A stretch of 64,000 bases of DNA from Pseudooceanicola nanhaiensis (GCF_020171315.1 NZ_JAIUZP010000001.1:558001-622000); one strand, 5' to 3'. Positions 1 to 8,666 are shown, numbered from the stretch's first letter. Numbers and translations: made by a program. The notes: generated by a model from the letters alone, not told the origin.

Positions 1-357
1 ACTGCCAAGGCCTTGCACGACCCGCATCACGATAAGTAGCGTGCCGCCGGTCGCCATGGCTGCCGCGATCGAGGAGAGCGCCGTGATCCAGAGCCCCGCT
101 AGGAAGGTCCGCCTGCGGCCCAGCGTGTCGCCAAGCGCCCCGGCGGTCAGCAGACCGCAGGCCGACCCGAGAGGCATGCCGCTCATCACCCAGGCCTGCT
201 GTCCGGCGCCGAGGGACAGCGAGGCGGTCATCGCCTCCAGCGTGGTCAGGGGAGCGGTGAAGACGACGAGCGCAAGGCAGGTGGCGAGGGCCACGAGGAT
301 CAGCGTGGCCGGAGAGGCGCCATCTGAAGCGGTCGGCTGGGCGGCGGTGGTGTGCAT
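1..357 (-). CDS. MFS transporter, N-terminal part (cut by window edge)
   Basis: These are the first 119 codons of an inner-membrane drug/proton antiporter-type MFS protein; the rest lies left of the window. The frame opens with ATG at 357 and stays open to base 1. The first helix follows a short polar N-terminus, and the loop between helices 2 and 3 carries the MFS signature GALGDTLGRRR. Efflux of a small molecule is the family role; the substrate cannot be read. It is transcribed away from the cyclophilin-like gene at 782, and a LysR-type dyad with a hexamer (499-540) precedes it. This makes it a likely member of the regulon described in the findings. Confidence 0.85.
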   Translation of the reverse strand, partial: MHTTAAQPTASDGASPATLILVALATCLALVVFTAPLTTLEAMTASLSLGAGQQAWVMSGMPLGSACGLLTAGALGDTLGRRRTFLAGLWITALSSIAAAMATGGTLLIVMRVVQGLGS

Positions 358-498
358 GGCGGGCCTCTGTCTGGGGAATCGTGCAGGGCAGGGGCCAGCG
401 GGAGGAGGTGTCCCGGGGGGAGGCGAAGCGCCGTCAGGGAGGGGCGGCACATGTGCAGGCCCCTGCGGACACGACACTATCGTGGGTCGGGCAGGGGG

Positions 499-540
499 AA
501 TATGATGCATTGTGGTAACCAGTAATGAGGCCGCGTCATG
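499..540 (-). promoter_or_regulatory. LysR-type dyad plus CATATT hexamer for the MFS gene
   Basis: The dyad AATGAGGCCGCGTCATG occupies 524-540 (ATGA-N7-TCAT). On the minus strand a CATATT hexamer starts at 504, 19 nt beyond the dyad and about 150 nt before the start codon at 357. The arrangement matches the other sites in this window. Confidence 0.6.
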
Positions 541-644
541 AAACCCCGGCGTCGGTCCGCTCCCTCGAGAAACGGTCTCGGGGCGCAGGTTGTCGAGAGG
601 CCGTCCCGGGGCGGGCTCGTGAAACGCCTGGGCGCCGCTCCAGT

Positions 645-688
645 GATGAGCTGCCTTCATGAGTGGTAGCGAGTCCTGGCCGCTTATC
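645..688 (+). promoter_or_regulatory. LysR-type dyad plus CTTATC hexamer
   Basis: The dyad GATGAGCTGCCTTCATG lies at 645-661, followed after 21 nt by CTTATC at 683-688. The start codon of the first gene is at 782. The same box-to-hexamer spacing recurs at seven other promoters in the window. Confidence 0.65.
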
Positions 689-781
689 CCGCCGGCGGAA
701 ATGGCTAGATCCGTTCCATGCAGCGGCGGGCGGCGCATCTTCCCGTCCGCAGGCGAAGGAACCTCATGGAGGAAGCGCGAC

Positions 782-1135
782 ATGACCCGGATCATCGTCA
801 CCGTGGGCCAGACCACGTTGCACGCCACACTCGACGATACTCCCGCCGGGCGCGACTTCGCGGCGCTGCTGCCGCTGGAGCTGACCCTGTCAGATTACCA
901 CGGCATCGAGAAGGTCGCGGACCTGCCCCGGGCGCTCGACACAACCGGCGCGCCGTCGAGCTATGGCGCCAAGGCCGGGGACCTCACGCTCTACGCGCCG
1001 TGGGGCAACCTTGCCATCTTCTACAAGCCGTTCCGGGCCGCGGCGGGCCTTGTGCGGCTGGGGGCCTTCGACGGTCCCTTCGATACGCTTCTGTCGCAGG
1101 ACGGCAAGCCCGTCACCTTCGCCCGGGCCGGCTGA
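782..1135 (+). CDS. cyclophilin-like domain protein, cytoplasmic
   Basis: This 117-residue protein has no signal peptide. It resembles the small bacterial cyclophilin-like fold family: a beta-rich start (MTRIIVTVGQTTLHATL), then LPLELTLSDYHGIEK, the typical PWGNLAIFYK strand, and a C-terminal LGAFDG. No peptidyl-prolyl isomerase activity is established for this family, so its role is open. The start was chosen because GGAGGAAG (768-775) sits 6 nt upstream of ATG 782. It is the first gene of a unit with the hydrolase at 1296. A Tat-exported relative of it lies at 3611, so the family is present on both sides of the membrane. Confidence 0.8.
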   Translation: MTRIIVTVGQTTLHATLDDTPAGRDFAALLPLELTLSDYHGIEKVADLPRALDTTGAPSSYGAKAGDLTLYAPWGNLAIFYKPFRAAAGLVRLGAFDGPFDTLLSQDGKPVTFARAG

Positions 1136-1295
1136 GCCCTCGCCACTGTCAGAGGCGCTCCGGCGCAGCACCCACTCCCTAACGGACTCGACGGCGGCAG
1201 GTCTTTCTGCCGTCTCGGCCTCCGTTTCGCCAATGGCCCGGCTGGGCCGACACACAGACGACAGGGTCTCATCGAGGCCCGGGAAAGGACAGACC

Positions 1296-2246
1296 ATGCC
1301 CAAGGCTGGCTATATCTTCGATCTCTCCGACAACGTCACCCGCACGCCGGTGACCTATGAAACCCGCTTCGGCATCGGCATCGCGGGCGATCTCTATCGC
1401 CCCGCCGATTTCGACGAGACGGCGCAGTATCCCGCGCTGATCATCGGCGCGCCCTATGGCGGCGTGAAGGAACAGGGCGCCGGCCTCTATGCCAACGAAC
1501 TGGCGCAGAAGGGCTATGTGGTTCTGTCCTTCGATCCCGCCTGGAACGGTGCCTCCGAGGGCGGTGCGCTGCATCTCTCCTCGCCCGAGCAGATGGTCGA
1601 GGACTTCATGGCAGGCGTCGATTTCCTTGGCACCCGCGCCTTCGTCGACCGCGAGAAGATCGGTGCCATCGGCATCTGCGGCTCGGGTGGCTTCGCGCTT
1701 TCCGCCGCCAAGATCGACCCGCGGATCAAGGCCGTGGCCACCGTTTCGATGTATGACATCAGCCGGATGCAGAAGAACGGCTTTGGCGACACGATGACCG
1801 ACGAAGACCGTCAGGGCCTTCTGAAGACCCTAGCCGAACAGCGCTGGGCCGATTTCGAGAGCGGCGATGCAGCGATGACCGACCGGGGCGCACCGCTGGA
1901 TTGGGACGCCGAGGCGAACCCCGTGGGCGCAGAATTCGGCGCGTTCTATTCGCGGCCGCGCGGCTATCATCCGCGGTCGACCACGCAGTTCACCATGACC
2001 TCGACCCCGAGCTGGATGAACTTCGCCCTACTCGACGATCTCGACTGGCTCGCCGGGCGCCCGATCCTGCTGGTCATGGGGGACGAGGCCCATTCGCGCT
2101 ACTTCTCGGAGGATGTCTATGCCGCCGCGTCGGAGCCGAAGGAACTCTACATCGTCGAGGGTTCGGACCACGTCGATCTCTATGACCGAATCGAGAAGAT
2201 CCCCTTTACCAGGATCGAGACCTTCTTCGCCGACGCATTGAAATAA
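1296..2246 (+). CDS. alpha/beta hydrolase, cytoplasmic (YcjY/dienelactone-hydrolase-like)
   Basis: This 316-residue alpha/beta hydrolase has no export signal. The nucleophile-elbow region reads GAIGICGSGG (about 123-132). A cysteine sits where dienelactone hydrolases carry their nucleophile, but the spacing of this elbow is unusual, so the catalytic residue is uncertain. An acidic residue in GDEAHSRYFSED and a histidine in GSDHVDLYD complete a plausible triad. It follows the cyclophilin-like gene after 160 nt with no terminator seen, and a terminator hairpin stands 10 nt behind it. A Tat-exported homologue is at 42163 and a third copy survives only as a C-terminal scrap at 52790. The substrate is unknown. 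Confidence 0.85.
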   Translation: MPKAGYIFDLSDNVTRTPVTYETRFGIGIAGDLYRPADFDETAQYPALIIGAPYGGVKEQGAGLYANELAQKGYVVLSFDPAWNGASEGGALHLSSPEQMVEDFMAGVDFLGTRAFVDREKIGAIGICGSGGFALSAAKIDPRIKAVATVSMYDISRMQKNGFGDTMTDEDRQGLLKTLAEQRWADFESGDAAMTDRGAPLDWDAEANPVGAEFGAFYSRPRGYHPRSTTQFTMTSTPSWMNFALLDDLDWLAGRPILLVMGDEAHSRYFSEDVYAAASEPKELYIVEGSDHVDLYDRIEKIPFTRIETFFADALK

Positions 2247-2256
2247 ATGTCTTGAG

Positions 2257-2286
2257 ACAGGGCCGGACGGCGGCCCTGTTCTTGTT
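2257..2286 (+). terminator. Rho-independent terminator
   Basis: An 8-bp stem ACAGGGCC/GGCCCTGT (2257-2279) is followed by TCTTGTTT, just after the hydrolase stop. Confidence 0.75.
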
Positions 2287-2366
2287 TCGTGCCGGCCCAC
2301 AGGGGCGTGCGCAGGGGCCGCTGGGAGGAGGGGCGGCCGTTCCATTTCGATGACCGGAGTCTTCCA

Positions 2367-3539
2367 ATGATACACTCCTCCTCAACCTCCGTCGCGCTGC
2401 TGGCCATCGGGCTGGGCGCCTTCGGGATCGGCACCACCGAATTCGCCCCCATGGGGCTGTTGCCTGCCATCGCCGAGGGCATCAACGTCTCGATCCCGGC
2501 GGCAGGGCAGCTGGTGACGGCCTATGCGGTGGGCGTGATGATCTCCGCCCCCTTCATGACGCTCTACCTCGCCCGCTTCGGCCAGAAGAAGGCGCTGCTG
2601 GCCACAATGGGGATCTACATCCTCGGCAACCTGCTTTCGGCGCTGGCCCCTGAATACTGGTCGCTCATGGCGGGGCGGCTGATTACCAGTCTCTGCCAGG
2701 GGGCCTTCTTCGGCTTTGGGGCCGTGGCGGCCACCAGCCTCGTCCCCCCGGAAAAACGCGCAAGCGCGGTGGCGATCATGTTCATGGGCACCTCGATCGC
2801 GAACATCGGGGGCGTCCCCGCCGCGACGTGGCTGGGCGAGGTCGTCGGCTGGCGCTGGGCCTTTGCCGGGACCGTGGTGCTGGGCCTGATCGCACTGGCG
2901 GCGCTGGCTATTGCTTTGCCGCAGGGCGCGCCGGGCCAGCGGCCCGACGTGAAGCGTGAACTCGCGACGCTGATCCGCCCGCAGATGCTGGCCACCTTGG
3001 CCGGTACGATCCTTTTTGCGGGCGGGTTCTTCACCGTCTACACCTATGTCGCGCCGATCCTGCAGACCATGGCCGGGGCGACCCCCGCCTTCGTGACCGT
3101 CATGCTGGTGCTGATCGGGCTGGGGCTGACGCTGGGCAACTGGCTGGGCGGCAAGCTGGCGGATTGGTCGCTGGACGGCGGGGCCGGGGTGGCGATGCTG
3201 GCGCTGGCGCTGACCTCGCTGCTGATCCCGCTGGCGGTGATGACGAAGGTCGGCACGGTGATCGGCTTCGTCGCCTGGGCCGCGGCGGCCTTTGCCTGTG
3301 TGCCTGCGCTCCAGATGCGCGCGATGCAGGCGGCGGAAGACGCCCCGACGCTGGCGGCCTCCATGAATATCGCGGCCTTCAACCTCGGCAACGCGGTCGG
3401 CGCGGGTGTCGGTGGCCTCGCCATCGGGGCGGGCTGGGGTTATGGCGCCGTGCCCGTCGCGGGGGCGGTGCTGGCCGGTCTGGGGCTCGCGGTGATCGCC
3501 GGTCTGCACCTGGGCCGCGCAAAGCTGGCCGAGCAGTGA
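2367..3539 (+). CDS. MFS transporter, AraJ-like (DHA1) efflux type
   Basis: This is a 390-residue inner-membrane protein with about 12 hydrophobic helices. It starts with the AraJ-type motif ALLAIGLGAFGIGTTEFAPMG and a compact loop YLARFGQKKALL between helices 2 and 3. The family exports sugars, drugs or other small molecules with proton antiport. ATG 2367 follows a weak GGAG (2355-2358). A terminator precedes it and another follows, so it may be its own unit. A half-matching copy of the LysR dyad (2349-2365) is not convincing as an operator. The substrate cannot be inferred. Confidence 0.85.
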   Translation: MIHSSSTSVALLAIGLGAFGIGTTEFAPMGLLPAIAEGINVSIPAAGQLVTAYAVGVMISAPFMTLYLARFGQKKALLATMGIYILGNLLSALAPEYWSLMAGRLITSLCQGAFFGFGAVAATSLVPPEKRASAVAIMFMGTSIANIGGVPAATWLGEVVGWRWAFAGTVVLGLIALAALAIALPQGAPGQRPDVKRELATLIRPQMLATLAGTILFAGGFFTVYTYVAPILQTMAGATPAFVTVMLVLIGLGLTLGNWLGGKLADWSLDGGAGVAMLALALTSLLIPLAVMTKVGTVIGFVAWAAAAFACVPALQMRAMQAAEDAPTLAASMNIAAFNLGNAVGAGVGGLAIGAGWGYGAVPVAGAVLAGLGLAVIAGLHLGRAKLAEQ

Positions 3540-3544
3540 TGCAG

Positions 3545-3578
3545 GACCGGGTGCCGTGATGCGCCCGGTCTCCCTTTT
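3545..3578 (+). terminator. Rho-independent terminator
   Basis: The stem GACCGGG/CCCGGTC (3545-3551 and 3564-3570) is followed by TCCCTTTT. Confidence 0.65.
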
Positions 3579-3610
3579 CAGCGCTCCATTGAACCGAGGT
3601 GAGCAGACCA

Positions 3611-4048
3611 ATGACCCTAGCCTTTACCCCAGACCGCCGCGCCTTTCTTGCGGGCAGCGCCGCAGCGCTGATGGTGCCTGCAACCGCCCGGGCGCAGGAG
3701 ATGCGCCTGCGCTGCCGCTACGACGATCAGGTCGTCACCTACAGGCTGCTGGACAATCCAACGGTGCGTGACCTGCTGTCGATGCTGCCGCTCGATCTCG
3801 AGATCCGCGATTTCTCGACCAACGAGAAGATCATCCACCTGCCGCGACGACTGGACGAGGGCGGGTTCGCGTCCTTCGGCAACGAGGCACCGGGGGACCT
3901 GTGCTATTTTCTGGGGTGGGGCAATCTGGCGCTTTTCCATGGCGCCTATACCTTCCGCAACGACTTGATACGGCTCGGCCACCTGGAAGGGGAGGTGACG
4001 CCGCTGCTGCACAAGGGGACCTATCAGGTGCGGATCGAGGTCGTCTGA
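3611..4048 (+). CDS. cyclophilin-like protein with Tat signal, exported
   Basis: This 145-residue relative of the protein at 782 carries a twin-arginine leader (DRRAFLAGSAAALMVP) with a likely cleavage after ATARA. The mature part keeps the same landmarks: LLSMLPLDLEIRDFSTNEKI, GWGNLALF and LGHLEGE. GAGGTGAG (3596-3603) gives a good ribosome site for ATG 3611. Tat export suggests folding before transport, and hence a periplasmic role. Its function is not known. It sits between the MFS gene and a convergent SDR gene. Confidence 0.8.
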   Translation: MTLAFTPDRRAFLAGSAAALMVPATARAQEMRLRCRYDDQVVTYRLLDNPTVRDLLSMLPLDLEIRDFSTNEKIIHLPRRLDEGGFASFGNEAPGDLCYFLGWGNLALFHGAYTFRNDLIRLGHLEGEVTPLLHKGTYQVRIEVV

Positions 4049-4091
4049 CGGCACGCTGCCCCCGGTCGCAGAAGGGGGGCGAACATGCAGC

Positions 4092-4113
4092 GGGAAGCCC
4101 GGATGGGCTCCCC
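4092..4113. terminator. hairpin between convergent genes
   Basis: The inverted repeat GGGAAGCCC-GGAT-GGGCTCCCC lies between the stops of the genes ending at 4048 and 4123. There is no strong T-run on either side. Confidence 0.45.
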
Positions 4114-4122
4114 GCAATGTTC

Positions 4123-4893
4123 TCAGAGGAACTGGCCGTTGTCGACCTGGATGACCTGGCCGGTCACGGCGCGGCCCATGTCCGACGCGAGGTAGAGCGC
4201 CGCATAGGCCTGATCGATCGCCTCGGTCGAAGGGACGGTCGTGTTGGTGTACTTGTCCGAGAACTCCAGCATCTCGCCGCCGCCTTCCTGTTCACCGGCT
4301 GCCCATGCGCGTGCGGCGTCGGTGTCGGTCACGCCGGGAGCGATGGCATTGCATCGGATCTTGGTGCCCGAGAGGCGGATGGCGATGTTCAGGGTCATCG
4401 TGTTGATCGCGCCCTTGGTCGAGGTATAGGCCACGCCGCAGATCGGCTTGTTGCCGTTGACCGAAGAGACGTTGATGATGCGGCCCTCGTTGCGGGGCAT
4501 CATGTGATTGATCGCCTCGCGGCAGAAGCGGAACGGCCCGACAAGGTTGATCTCCATGATCTTCGCGAAGTGGTCGTCAGTGGTCTTCTCGACCGCGTAC
4601 ATCTCGCCTACGCCTGCGTTGTTCACAAGGATGTCGACCTGCCCAAAGGCCTCGATCGCCTTGGCAAAGACGCGGGCCGGGGCGTCGGGGTCGGCGCTGT
4701 CTGCCACGAGGCCGATGGCCGTGCCGCCCGCGGCCTCGATCTCCTTCACCGCTTCGTCGATGGCGTCCTGATGACGCGCGGTGATGACGACATTTGCGCC
4801 TTCCTCGGCGAAGAGGCCGGCAATGGCGCGGCCGATGCCCCGGCTGGCACCGGTGACGATGGCCGTCTGGCCCTCAAGCATCTTGGATTTCAT
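4123..4893 (-). CDS. SDR-family NAD(P)-dependent oxidoreductase
   Basis: This is a classical short-chain dehydrogenase/reductase of 256 residues. TGASRGIG near residue 14 binds NAD(P), NNAGVG follows near residue 91, the catalytic serine lies in INVSSVNG, and the active-site tyrosine and lysine are in YTSTKG. The C-terminal [14 protein letters not shown] is typical. It would reduce a carbonyl or oxidise an alcohol in the cytoplasm; the substrate is open. A purine-rich AGAGGA lies just upstream of the ATG at 4893. Downstream in the opposite direction is the exported cyclophilin-like gene; upstream is the DUF2255 gene in the same orientation. Confidence 0.9.
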   Translation of the reverse strand: MKSKMLEGQTAIVTGASRGIGRAIAGLFAEEGANVVITARHQDAIDEAVKEIEAAGGTAIGLVADSADPDAPARVFAKAIEAFGQVDILVNNAGVGEMYAVEKTTDDHFAKIMEINLVGPFRFCREAINHMMPRNEGRIINVSSVNGNKPICGVAYTSTKGAINTMTLNIAIRLSGTKIRCNAIAPGVTDTDAARAWAAGEQEGGGEMLEFSDKYTNTTVPSTEAIDQAYAALYLASDMGRAVTGQVIQVDNGQFL

Positions 4894-4948
4894 GGGAGTG
4901 TCCTCTTCTGTCTTGATGTTTGGATGTCGGGGCCCGCAGGCGCCGGGA

Positions 4949-5338
4949 TCAGTCGGCGTGCCGCGGCAGAACCTCGACCGTGGCAGCGCGGCTGTGCGCT
5001 GAGATCATCGGCGCGAGGTATCGGCTGCTGGCGTATTTCCGTTGGTAGGCCGCATCGATCACCGCGTTCAGCGTCGCATCGGTCACCCGCAGGAAAGAGA
5101 CTTCGCGGGTCTCGCCGGCAATGGTGAGCTGCCCGGTGCCCTGAGCGCAGGCGGCACGGAACCAGCTGGACCCGGTGCCGCTGTAGGCGCGGATGAAGAG
5201 CCGGCCATTGGTCACGACGGACCAGATGAAGGTGGGGGTGCCCGGCGTCACACCGTCCGGGCGGTGCGGTGCGACGCGGACATCATCCGCCGTCGAGAAG
5301 ATCGCGGCTTCTTCCGCTGTCCATGCGTTCCGGCTCAT
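4949..5338 (-). CDS. DUF2255 family protein
   Basis: This 129-residue protein has the features of the DUF2255 family: an N-terminal [19 protein letters not shown], a central [19 protein letters not shown], then [14 protein letters not shown] and a C-terminal [10 protein letters not shown]. The family has no settled activity; some annotators place it near split-barrel flavin proteins. ATG 5338 was preferred over upstream codons because GAGGGA precedes it and the homologous part begins there. It has its own LysR-type dyad and hexamer at 5399-5441, and is followed after 55 nt by the SDR gene, with which it probably forms a unit. Confidence 0.75.
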   Translation of the reverse strand: MSRNAWTAEEAAIFSTADDVRVAPHRPDGVTPGTPTFIWSVVTNGRLFIRAYSGTGSSWFRAACAQGTGQLTIAGETREVSFLRVTDATLNAVIDAAYQRKYASSRYLAPMISAHSRAATVEVLPRHAD

Positions 5339-5398
5339 CGCTGCGTCCCTCTGGGGTTGTTCCGACTGCCGCTTGATATGGGCGGGGCGGGAGGGGGG

Positions 5399-5441
5399 AC
5401 TATGGCGGCCGGATGTCTGTCGTTGATGAACGGCGCTCATG
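5399..5441 (-). promoter_or_regulatory. LysR-type dyad plus CATAGT hexamer
   Basis: The plus-strand dyad GATGAACGGCGCTCATG is at 5425-5441. Read on the minus strand, CATAGT starts at 5404, 20 nt past the dyad, and the DUF2255 start is at 5338. Confidence 0.65.
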
Positions 5442-5470
5442 TAACCGCGGGGCAGGCGGTGAAGCGGAAC

Positions 5471-5497
5471 GGGACCGGGGCGCCTGCGCCCGGTCCC
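5471..5497 (-). terminator. hairpin behind the dehydrogenase remnant
   Basis: A perfect 9-bp stem GGGACCGGG/CCCGGTCCC with a 9-nt loop lies immediately downstream of the stop at 5507 on the minus strand. It has no T-run. Confidence 0.5.
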
Positions 5498-5506
5498 GGG
5501 AGGGGC

Positions 5507-5698
5507 TCAGCCCTTGGAGGCGGCCGAGGTTTCGATCCGGTTGAGGATCTCGTGCCGCTCTGCGGCCTCGGCAAGACTAGGTTCCATGCGCGATCCGGTG
5601 CGGATGTCCTGCGCCACCAGCGCGTACAGGTTGGCGATGTTCCGGGCGCCGGAAAAGTTAAGCTGGCCTTCGTAGACTGGCGCGCACGCAGGGCACAT
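5507..5698 (-). pseudogene. C-terminal remnant of a Gfo/Idh/MocA-type oxidoreductase
   Basis: About 50 codons ending at 5507 read like the tail of a sugar or polyol dehydrogenase of the Gfo/Idh/MocA family: NIANLYALVAQDIRTGSR, then a LAEAAERHEILNRIE helix. The Rossmann domain is missing; within about 100 bp upstream the P-type ATPase begins in the opposite direction. The intact hairpin behind the stop supports a once complete gene. The family assignment rests on a short, familiar-looking tail only. Confidence 0.5.
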
Positions 5699-5793
5699 GT
5701 TCCGTCGGACAACGATATTGAATCCTCCGATGGAAACGGGTCGGATGGGCTCGCTCTACACGCGTCTCCCGCAATCATCAGAGGACAGGGTGC

Positions 5794-7656
5794 ATGATCG
5801 GATTGGATGCGGATCGTTTGAAGTCGCTGATCCTGGGCATCTCGGCCGCGGGCCTGATTTCCGGGCTTACCCTGCACTTTGCGGGACTCCCGGGAGCGGC
5901 CGATTGGGTCTGGTTCGCAGGCGTCATCCCCGCGCTGCTGATGTTGATCATCGATATCGTGCGCAGCATCGGGCGGGGCGAGATCGGTCTCGATATCGTG
6001 GCAGCCCTCTCCATGACGGCTGCCCTGATCTTCGATGAAACTCTGGCGGCCGCCGTGGTTGCGGTGATGTATTCGGGCGGAACCTTTCTCGAGAGCTACG
6101 CCGAGGGAAGAGCCAGCCGCGAGATGCAGGCCCTCCTGTCCCACGTGCCGCGCACAGCGATCCGGCACCGCAATGGCGGGTTGGAAGAGGTCCCGTTGGA
6201 TGAGATTGCACCCGACGACCGCTTGCTGATCCGGCAAGGTGACGTTGTTCCGGTCGATGGCACCATCGCCTCCAAAGCCGCCTTTCTCGACACCGCTGCC
6301 CTGACCGGTGAGTCCTTGCCGGCACGATTGTCCCTTGGTGATCAGGTGATGAGCGGCTCAACCAACGCGGGCGAGGCGTTCGACCTCACTGCGACACATG
6401 TCGCGGCGGAAAGCACCTATGCAGGCATCATCAGGCTGGTCGAGGAAGCGCAGCGCTCCAAGGCGCCGATGTCTCGGCTGGCCGACCGCTGGTCGCTCGG
6501 CTTTCTGCTTGTGACCCTTGCCATCGCGACGGGCGCCTGGTGGTTCACAGGCGATCCGGTCCGCGCGGTCGCGGTTCTGGTTGTGGCCACCCCATGCCCA
6601 TTGATCCTCGCCGTGCCGGTCGCGCTTGTCGCGGGTATGTCGCGGGCGGCGCACTTCGGGGTGCTCGTCAAGGGGGCGAAGCCTCTCGAGACCATGGCTG
6701 GTGTCCGCACGCTGATCCTCGACAAGACGGGCACGCTGACGGACGGTCGGCCGCAAATCGTGTCCGTCGCGACCTATGGAGGCATGTCTGGGGAGGAGAT
6801 CCTCCTGTTCGCCGCAGCACTCGATCAGGCCTCGAAGCACCCGGTCGCGCAGGCCCTCGTCGCGGCGGCGCAGGCGGATGGCGCTGTCCTGCCGCTGCCT
6901 GCTGAGGTCGAGGAGATCCCGGGGGAAGGGCTGGTCGGCAGCGTCGATGGTCACCGGGTTGTCGTCGGAGGCTATGCCTTCGTCGCCCGCCAGGCCGGCC
7001 ATCCGGCGGAGAGGCACTCCGATCTGGATGCGGGCTCCGTTCTGGTTGCGGTTGCGATCGACGGAGCCATGGCCGGGCATCTCGTTATGTCCGATCCGTT
7101 GCGCGCGGGGGCGGCCGAGATGATCGAAAGGCTGCGCCACAACGGGGTCGCCCGGATTCTTCTTGCAACCGGGGACCGCAAGGAAGTCGCGGACCGCGTG
7201 ACCCGTGGCCTCGGCCTCGACGCAGTCCATGCCGAGTTGTCGCCAAACGGCAAGGTGTCGCTGGTGGATGGCGAACGTAAGCATGGCCTCGTCATGATGG
7301 TCGGTGATGGCGTCAATGATGCGCCGGCGCTCGCTGTCGCCGACGTGGGCGTCGCGATGGGCGGCAGGGGGGCCGCAGCCTCTGCGGAAGCAGCGGATGC
7401 GATATTACTGGTCGACGAAATTGGCCACCTGGGGGCGGGGATCGAGATTGCCCGAGGCGCTCGCCGGATAGCCATGCAGAGCGTTATCGCGGGCATCGGA
7501 CTTTCGGTGATCGGCATGATCGCTGCTGCGCTCGGTCTTCTGACGCCCGTGCAGGGGGCGGTCCTTCAGGAGGTCATTGATGTCGCGGTGATCCTCAATG
7601 CCCTCCGCGCCCTGCGCATCCGTCCTGCCTCGACCCCGGAACGCGAAACCCGATAA
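5794..7656 (+). CDS. heavy-metal P1B-type ATPase lacking N-terminal metal domain
   Basis: This is a 620-residue inner-membrane metal pump. In order it has membrane helices from about residue 10, the actuator motif TGES (171-174), the transmembrane metal motif ATPCPL (about 265-270), the phosphorylated aspartate in DKTGTLT (310-316), an HP motif in SKHPVAQ, and GDGVNDAPAL in the hinge. It has no N-terminal HMA domain and no histidine-rich tail. The TPCP motif together with QEVID in the last helix resembles the subgroup often called P1B-5, for which nickel/iron export has been proposed. That is inference; zinc, cobalt or cadmium cannot be excluded. GAGGACAGG precedes ATG 5794. No metal regulator is adjacent. 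Confidence 0.9.
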   Translation: MIGLDADRLKSLILGISAAGLISGLTLHFAGLPGAADWVWFAGVIPALLMLIIDIVRSIGRGEIGLDIVAALSMTAALIFDETLAAAVVAVMYSGGTFLESYAEGRASREMQALLSHVPRTAIRHRNGGLEEVPLDEIAPDDRLLIRQGDVVPVDGTIASKAAFLDTAALTGESLPARLSLGDQVMSGSTNAGEAFDLTATHVAAESTYAGIIRLVEEAQRSKAPMSRLADRWSLGFLLVTLAIATGAWWFTGDPVRAVAVLVVATPCPLILAVPVALVAGMSRAAHFGVLVKGAKPLETMAGVRTLILDKTGTLTDGRPQIVSVATYGGMSGEEILLFAAALDQASKHPVAQALVAAAQADGAVLPLPAEVEEIPGEGLVGSVDGHRVVVGGYAFVARQAGHPAERHSDLDAGSVLVAVAIDGAMAGHLVMSDPLRAGAAEMIERLRHNGVARILLATGDRKEVADRVTRGLGLDAVHAELSPNGKVSLVDGERKHGLVMMVGDGVNDAPALAVADVGVAMGGRGAAASAEAADAILLVDEIGHLGAGIEIARGARRIAMQSVIAGIGLSVIGMIAAALGLLTPVQGAVLQEVIDVAVILNALRALRIRPASTPERETR

Positions 7657-7753
7657 GGGCGGTCCGCTGCTGAACGTCGCGCCGGGCGCCGATGCGCCGC
7701 AGGCGGGGGCTCCCCCCTCCTGACGGGCAAGGGCGCTGTCTCCCCTCGAGGGA

Positions 7754-8272
7754 TCACAAGGCGCTGACCGACCCGTAGCTGCGCTTGTACCAAAGCAGCG
7801 GTTTGCGGCGTGGGGTGCGGATGATGTCGCGCACCTGCCCGATGAAGAGCTGGTGGCCCCCGGCCTCGAACTGGCCGGTCACGGTGCAGTCCATCGAGGC
7901 CACGCTGTCCACCAGCCTGGGGTGGCCCGAAGGCCAGTCCAGCCAGTCGCCATCGAAAAACCGCTGCTCCGGCGGCAGCTTGCCGGCGAAGGCATCCGCC
8001 ACGTCGTCCAGACCCTCGGACAGCATGGCGAAAGAGAAGCCACCCGTGGCGTGGATCACGCGGGCCAGCTCTGATGTCGCCGCGATGGAGACGAGGATCG
8101 TGGGGGGCGCAACGCCCAGAGACAGGGCGGCGGTCACGGTGCGGCCCAGGCAGCGATCCCCGTCGCGCGCGGTCACAACGCAAACGGTGGCGGCCAGCGT
8201 CGCCATGGCGTCGCGGAAATCCCGAGCGTCGGCGCTTTCGGGGTCCACCGGGGGCTTGGGCTGGGCCATCAT
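7754..8272 (-). CDS. flavin reductase family protein
   Basis: This 172-residue protein has a flavin reductase (split-barrel, FMN-binding) fold. It shows [20 protein letters not shown], then [19 protein letters not shown], and later [13 protein letters not shown]. Such proteins supply reduced flavin to a partner monooxygenase or act as small NAD(P)H:flavin oxidoreductases. The start ATG at 8272 overlaps the ferredoxin stop in an ATGA arrangement (8269-8272); a second ATG lies 3 nt further in. No flavin monooxygenase gene is close by, so the electron acceptor is unknown. Confidence 0.85.
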   Translation of the reverse strand: MMAQPKPPVDPESADARDFRDAMATLAATVCVVTARDGDRCLGRTVTAALSLGVAPPTILVSIAATSELARVIHATGGFSFAMLSEGLDDVADAFAGKLPPEQRFFDGDWLDWPSGHPRLVDSVASMDCTVTGQFEAGGHQLFIGQVRDIIRTPRRKPLLWYKRSYGSVSAL

Positions 8273-8607
8273 GCGCCGTGCCCCGGATTGGGTGAGAAGT
8301 GGGTGGAGAGCTTGTCGGGCACCCCGTCCATCTCTGCGGCATCTGCGGGCGGTGTGCCGCGCGCCACGATGACGGGCCATTTCTCGGCCCATTCGCGGTT
8401 GAAGGCGACCCATCGGTCCATGTCGGGATCGGTGTCCGGGCGGATCGCCTCGGCGGGGCATTCCGGCTCGCAGACGCCGCAGTCGATGCATTCGTCGGGG
8501 TGGATCACCAGCGTATTCTCGCCCTCGTAGAAGCAGTCCACCGGGCAGACTTCGACGCAATCCATGTATTTGCAGGCGATGCAATTGTCGGTGACAACGT
8601 AGGTCAT
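8269..8607 (-). CDS. fdxA: seven-iron-type ferredoxin (FdxA-like)
   Basis: This 112-residue ferredoxin has the FdxA layout: [19 protein letters not shown] at the start, [16 protein letters not shown] from about residue 36, then a C-terminal extension containing [15 protein letters not shown]. The spacing fits one 3Fe-4S and one 4Fe-4S cluster as known for this family. It carries electrons in the cytoplasm. It is translationally coupled to the flavin reductase that follows, so the two may form a small electron-transfer module, and it lies directly downstream of sodB in the same orientation. Confidence 0.9.
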   Translation of the reverse strand: MTYVVTDNCIACKYMDCVEVCPVDCFYEGENTLVIHPDECIDCGVCEPECPAEAIRPDTDPDMDRWVAFNREWAEKWPVIVARGTPPADAAEMDGVPDKLSTHFSPNPGHGA

Positions 8608-8632
8608 TTTGGCTCCATCGGCCGGATCGGAC

Positions 8633-8655
8633 GCGCCCCGGGGCAGGCGGGGCGC
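8633..8655 (-). terminator. hairpin between sodB and fdxA
   Basis: The stem GCGCCCC/GGGGCGC spans 8633-8639 and 8649-8655, right after the sodB stop. It has no T-run and may be a processing or attenuating hairpin. Confidence 0.4.
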
Positions 8656-8666
8656 ATCCTGGCAGG

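Larger units (their letters stand above)
358..781. other. divergent intergenic region
   Basis: I see no convincing gene in this stretch between the leftward MFS gene and the rightward gene at 782. It holds two LysR-type dyads, one facing each way (524-540 and 645-661). Confidence 0.6.

Noticed and set aside
2349-2365. GATGACCGGAGTCTTCC as a tenth LysR-type dyad before the MFS gene at 2367
   Set aside because: Only the left half matches; the right arm lacks TCAT, and it lies immediately at the start codon.
5437-6237. Minus-strand frame opposite the start of the P-type ATPase
   Set aside because: It runs antisense to the ATPase and through the dehydrogenase remnant in a different frame; no homology is visible.
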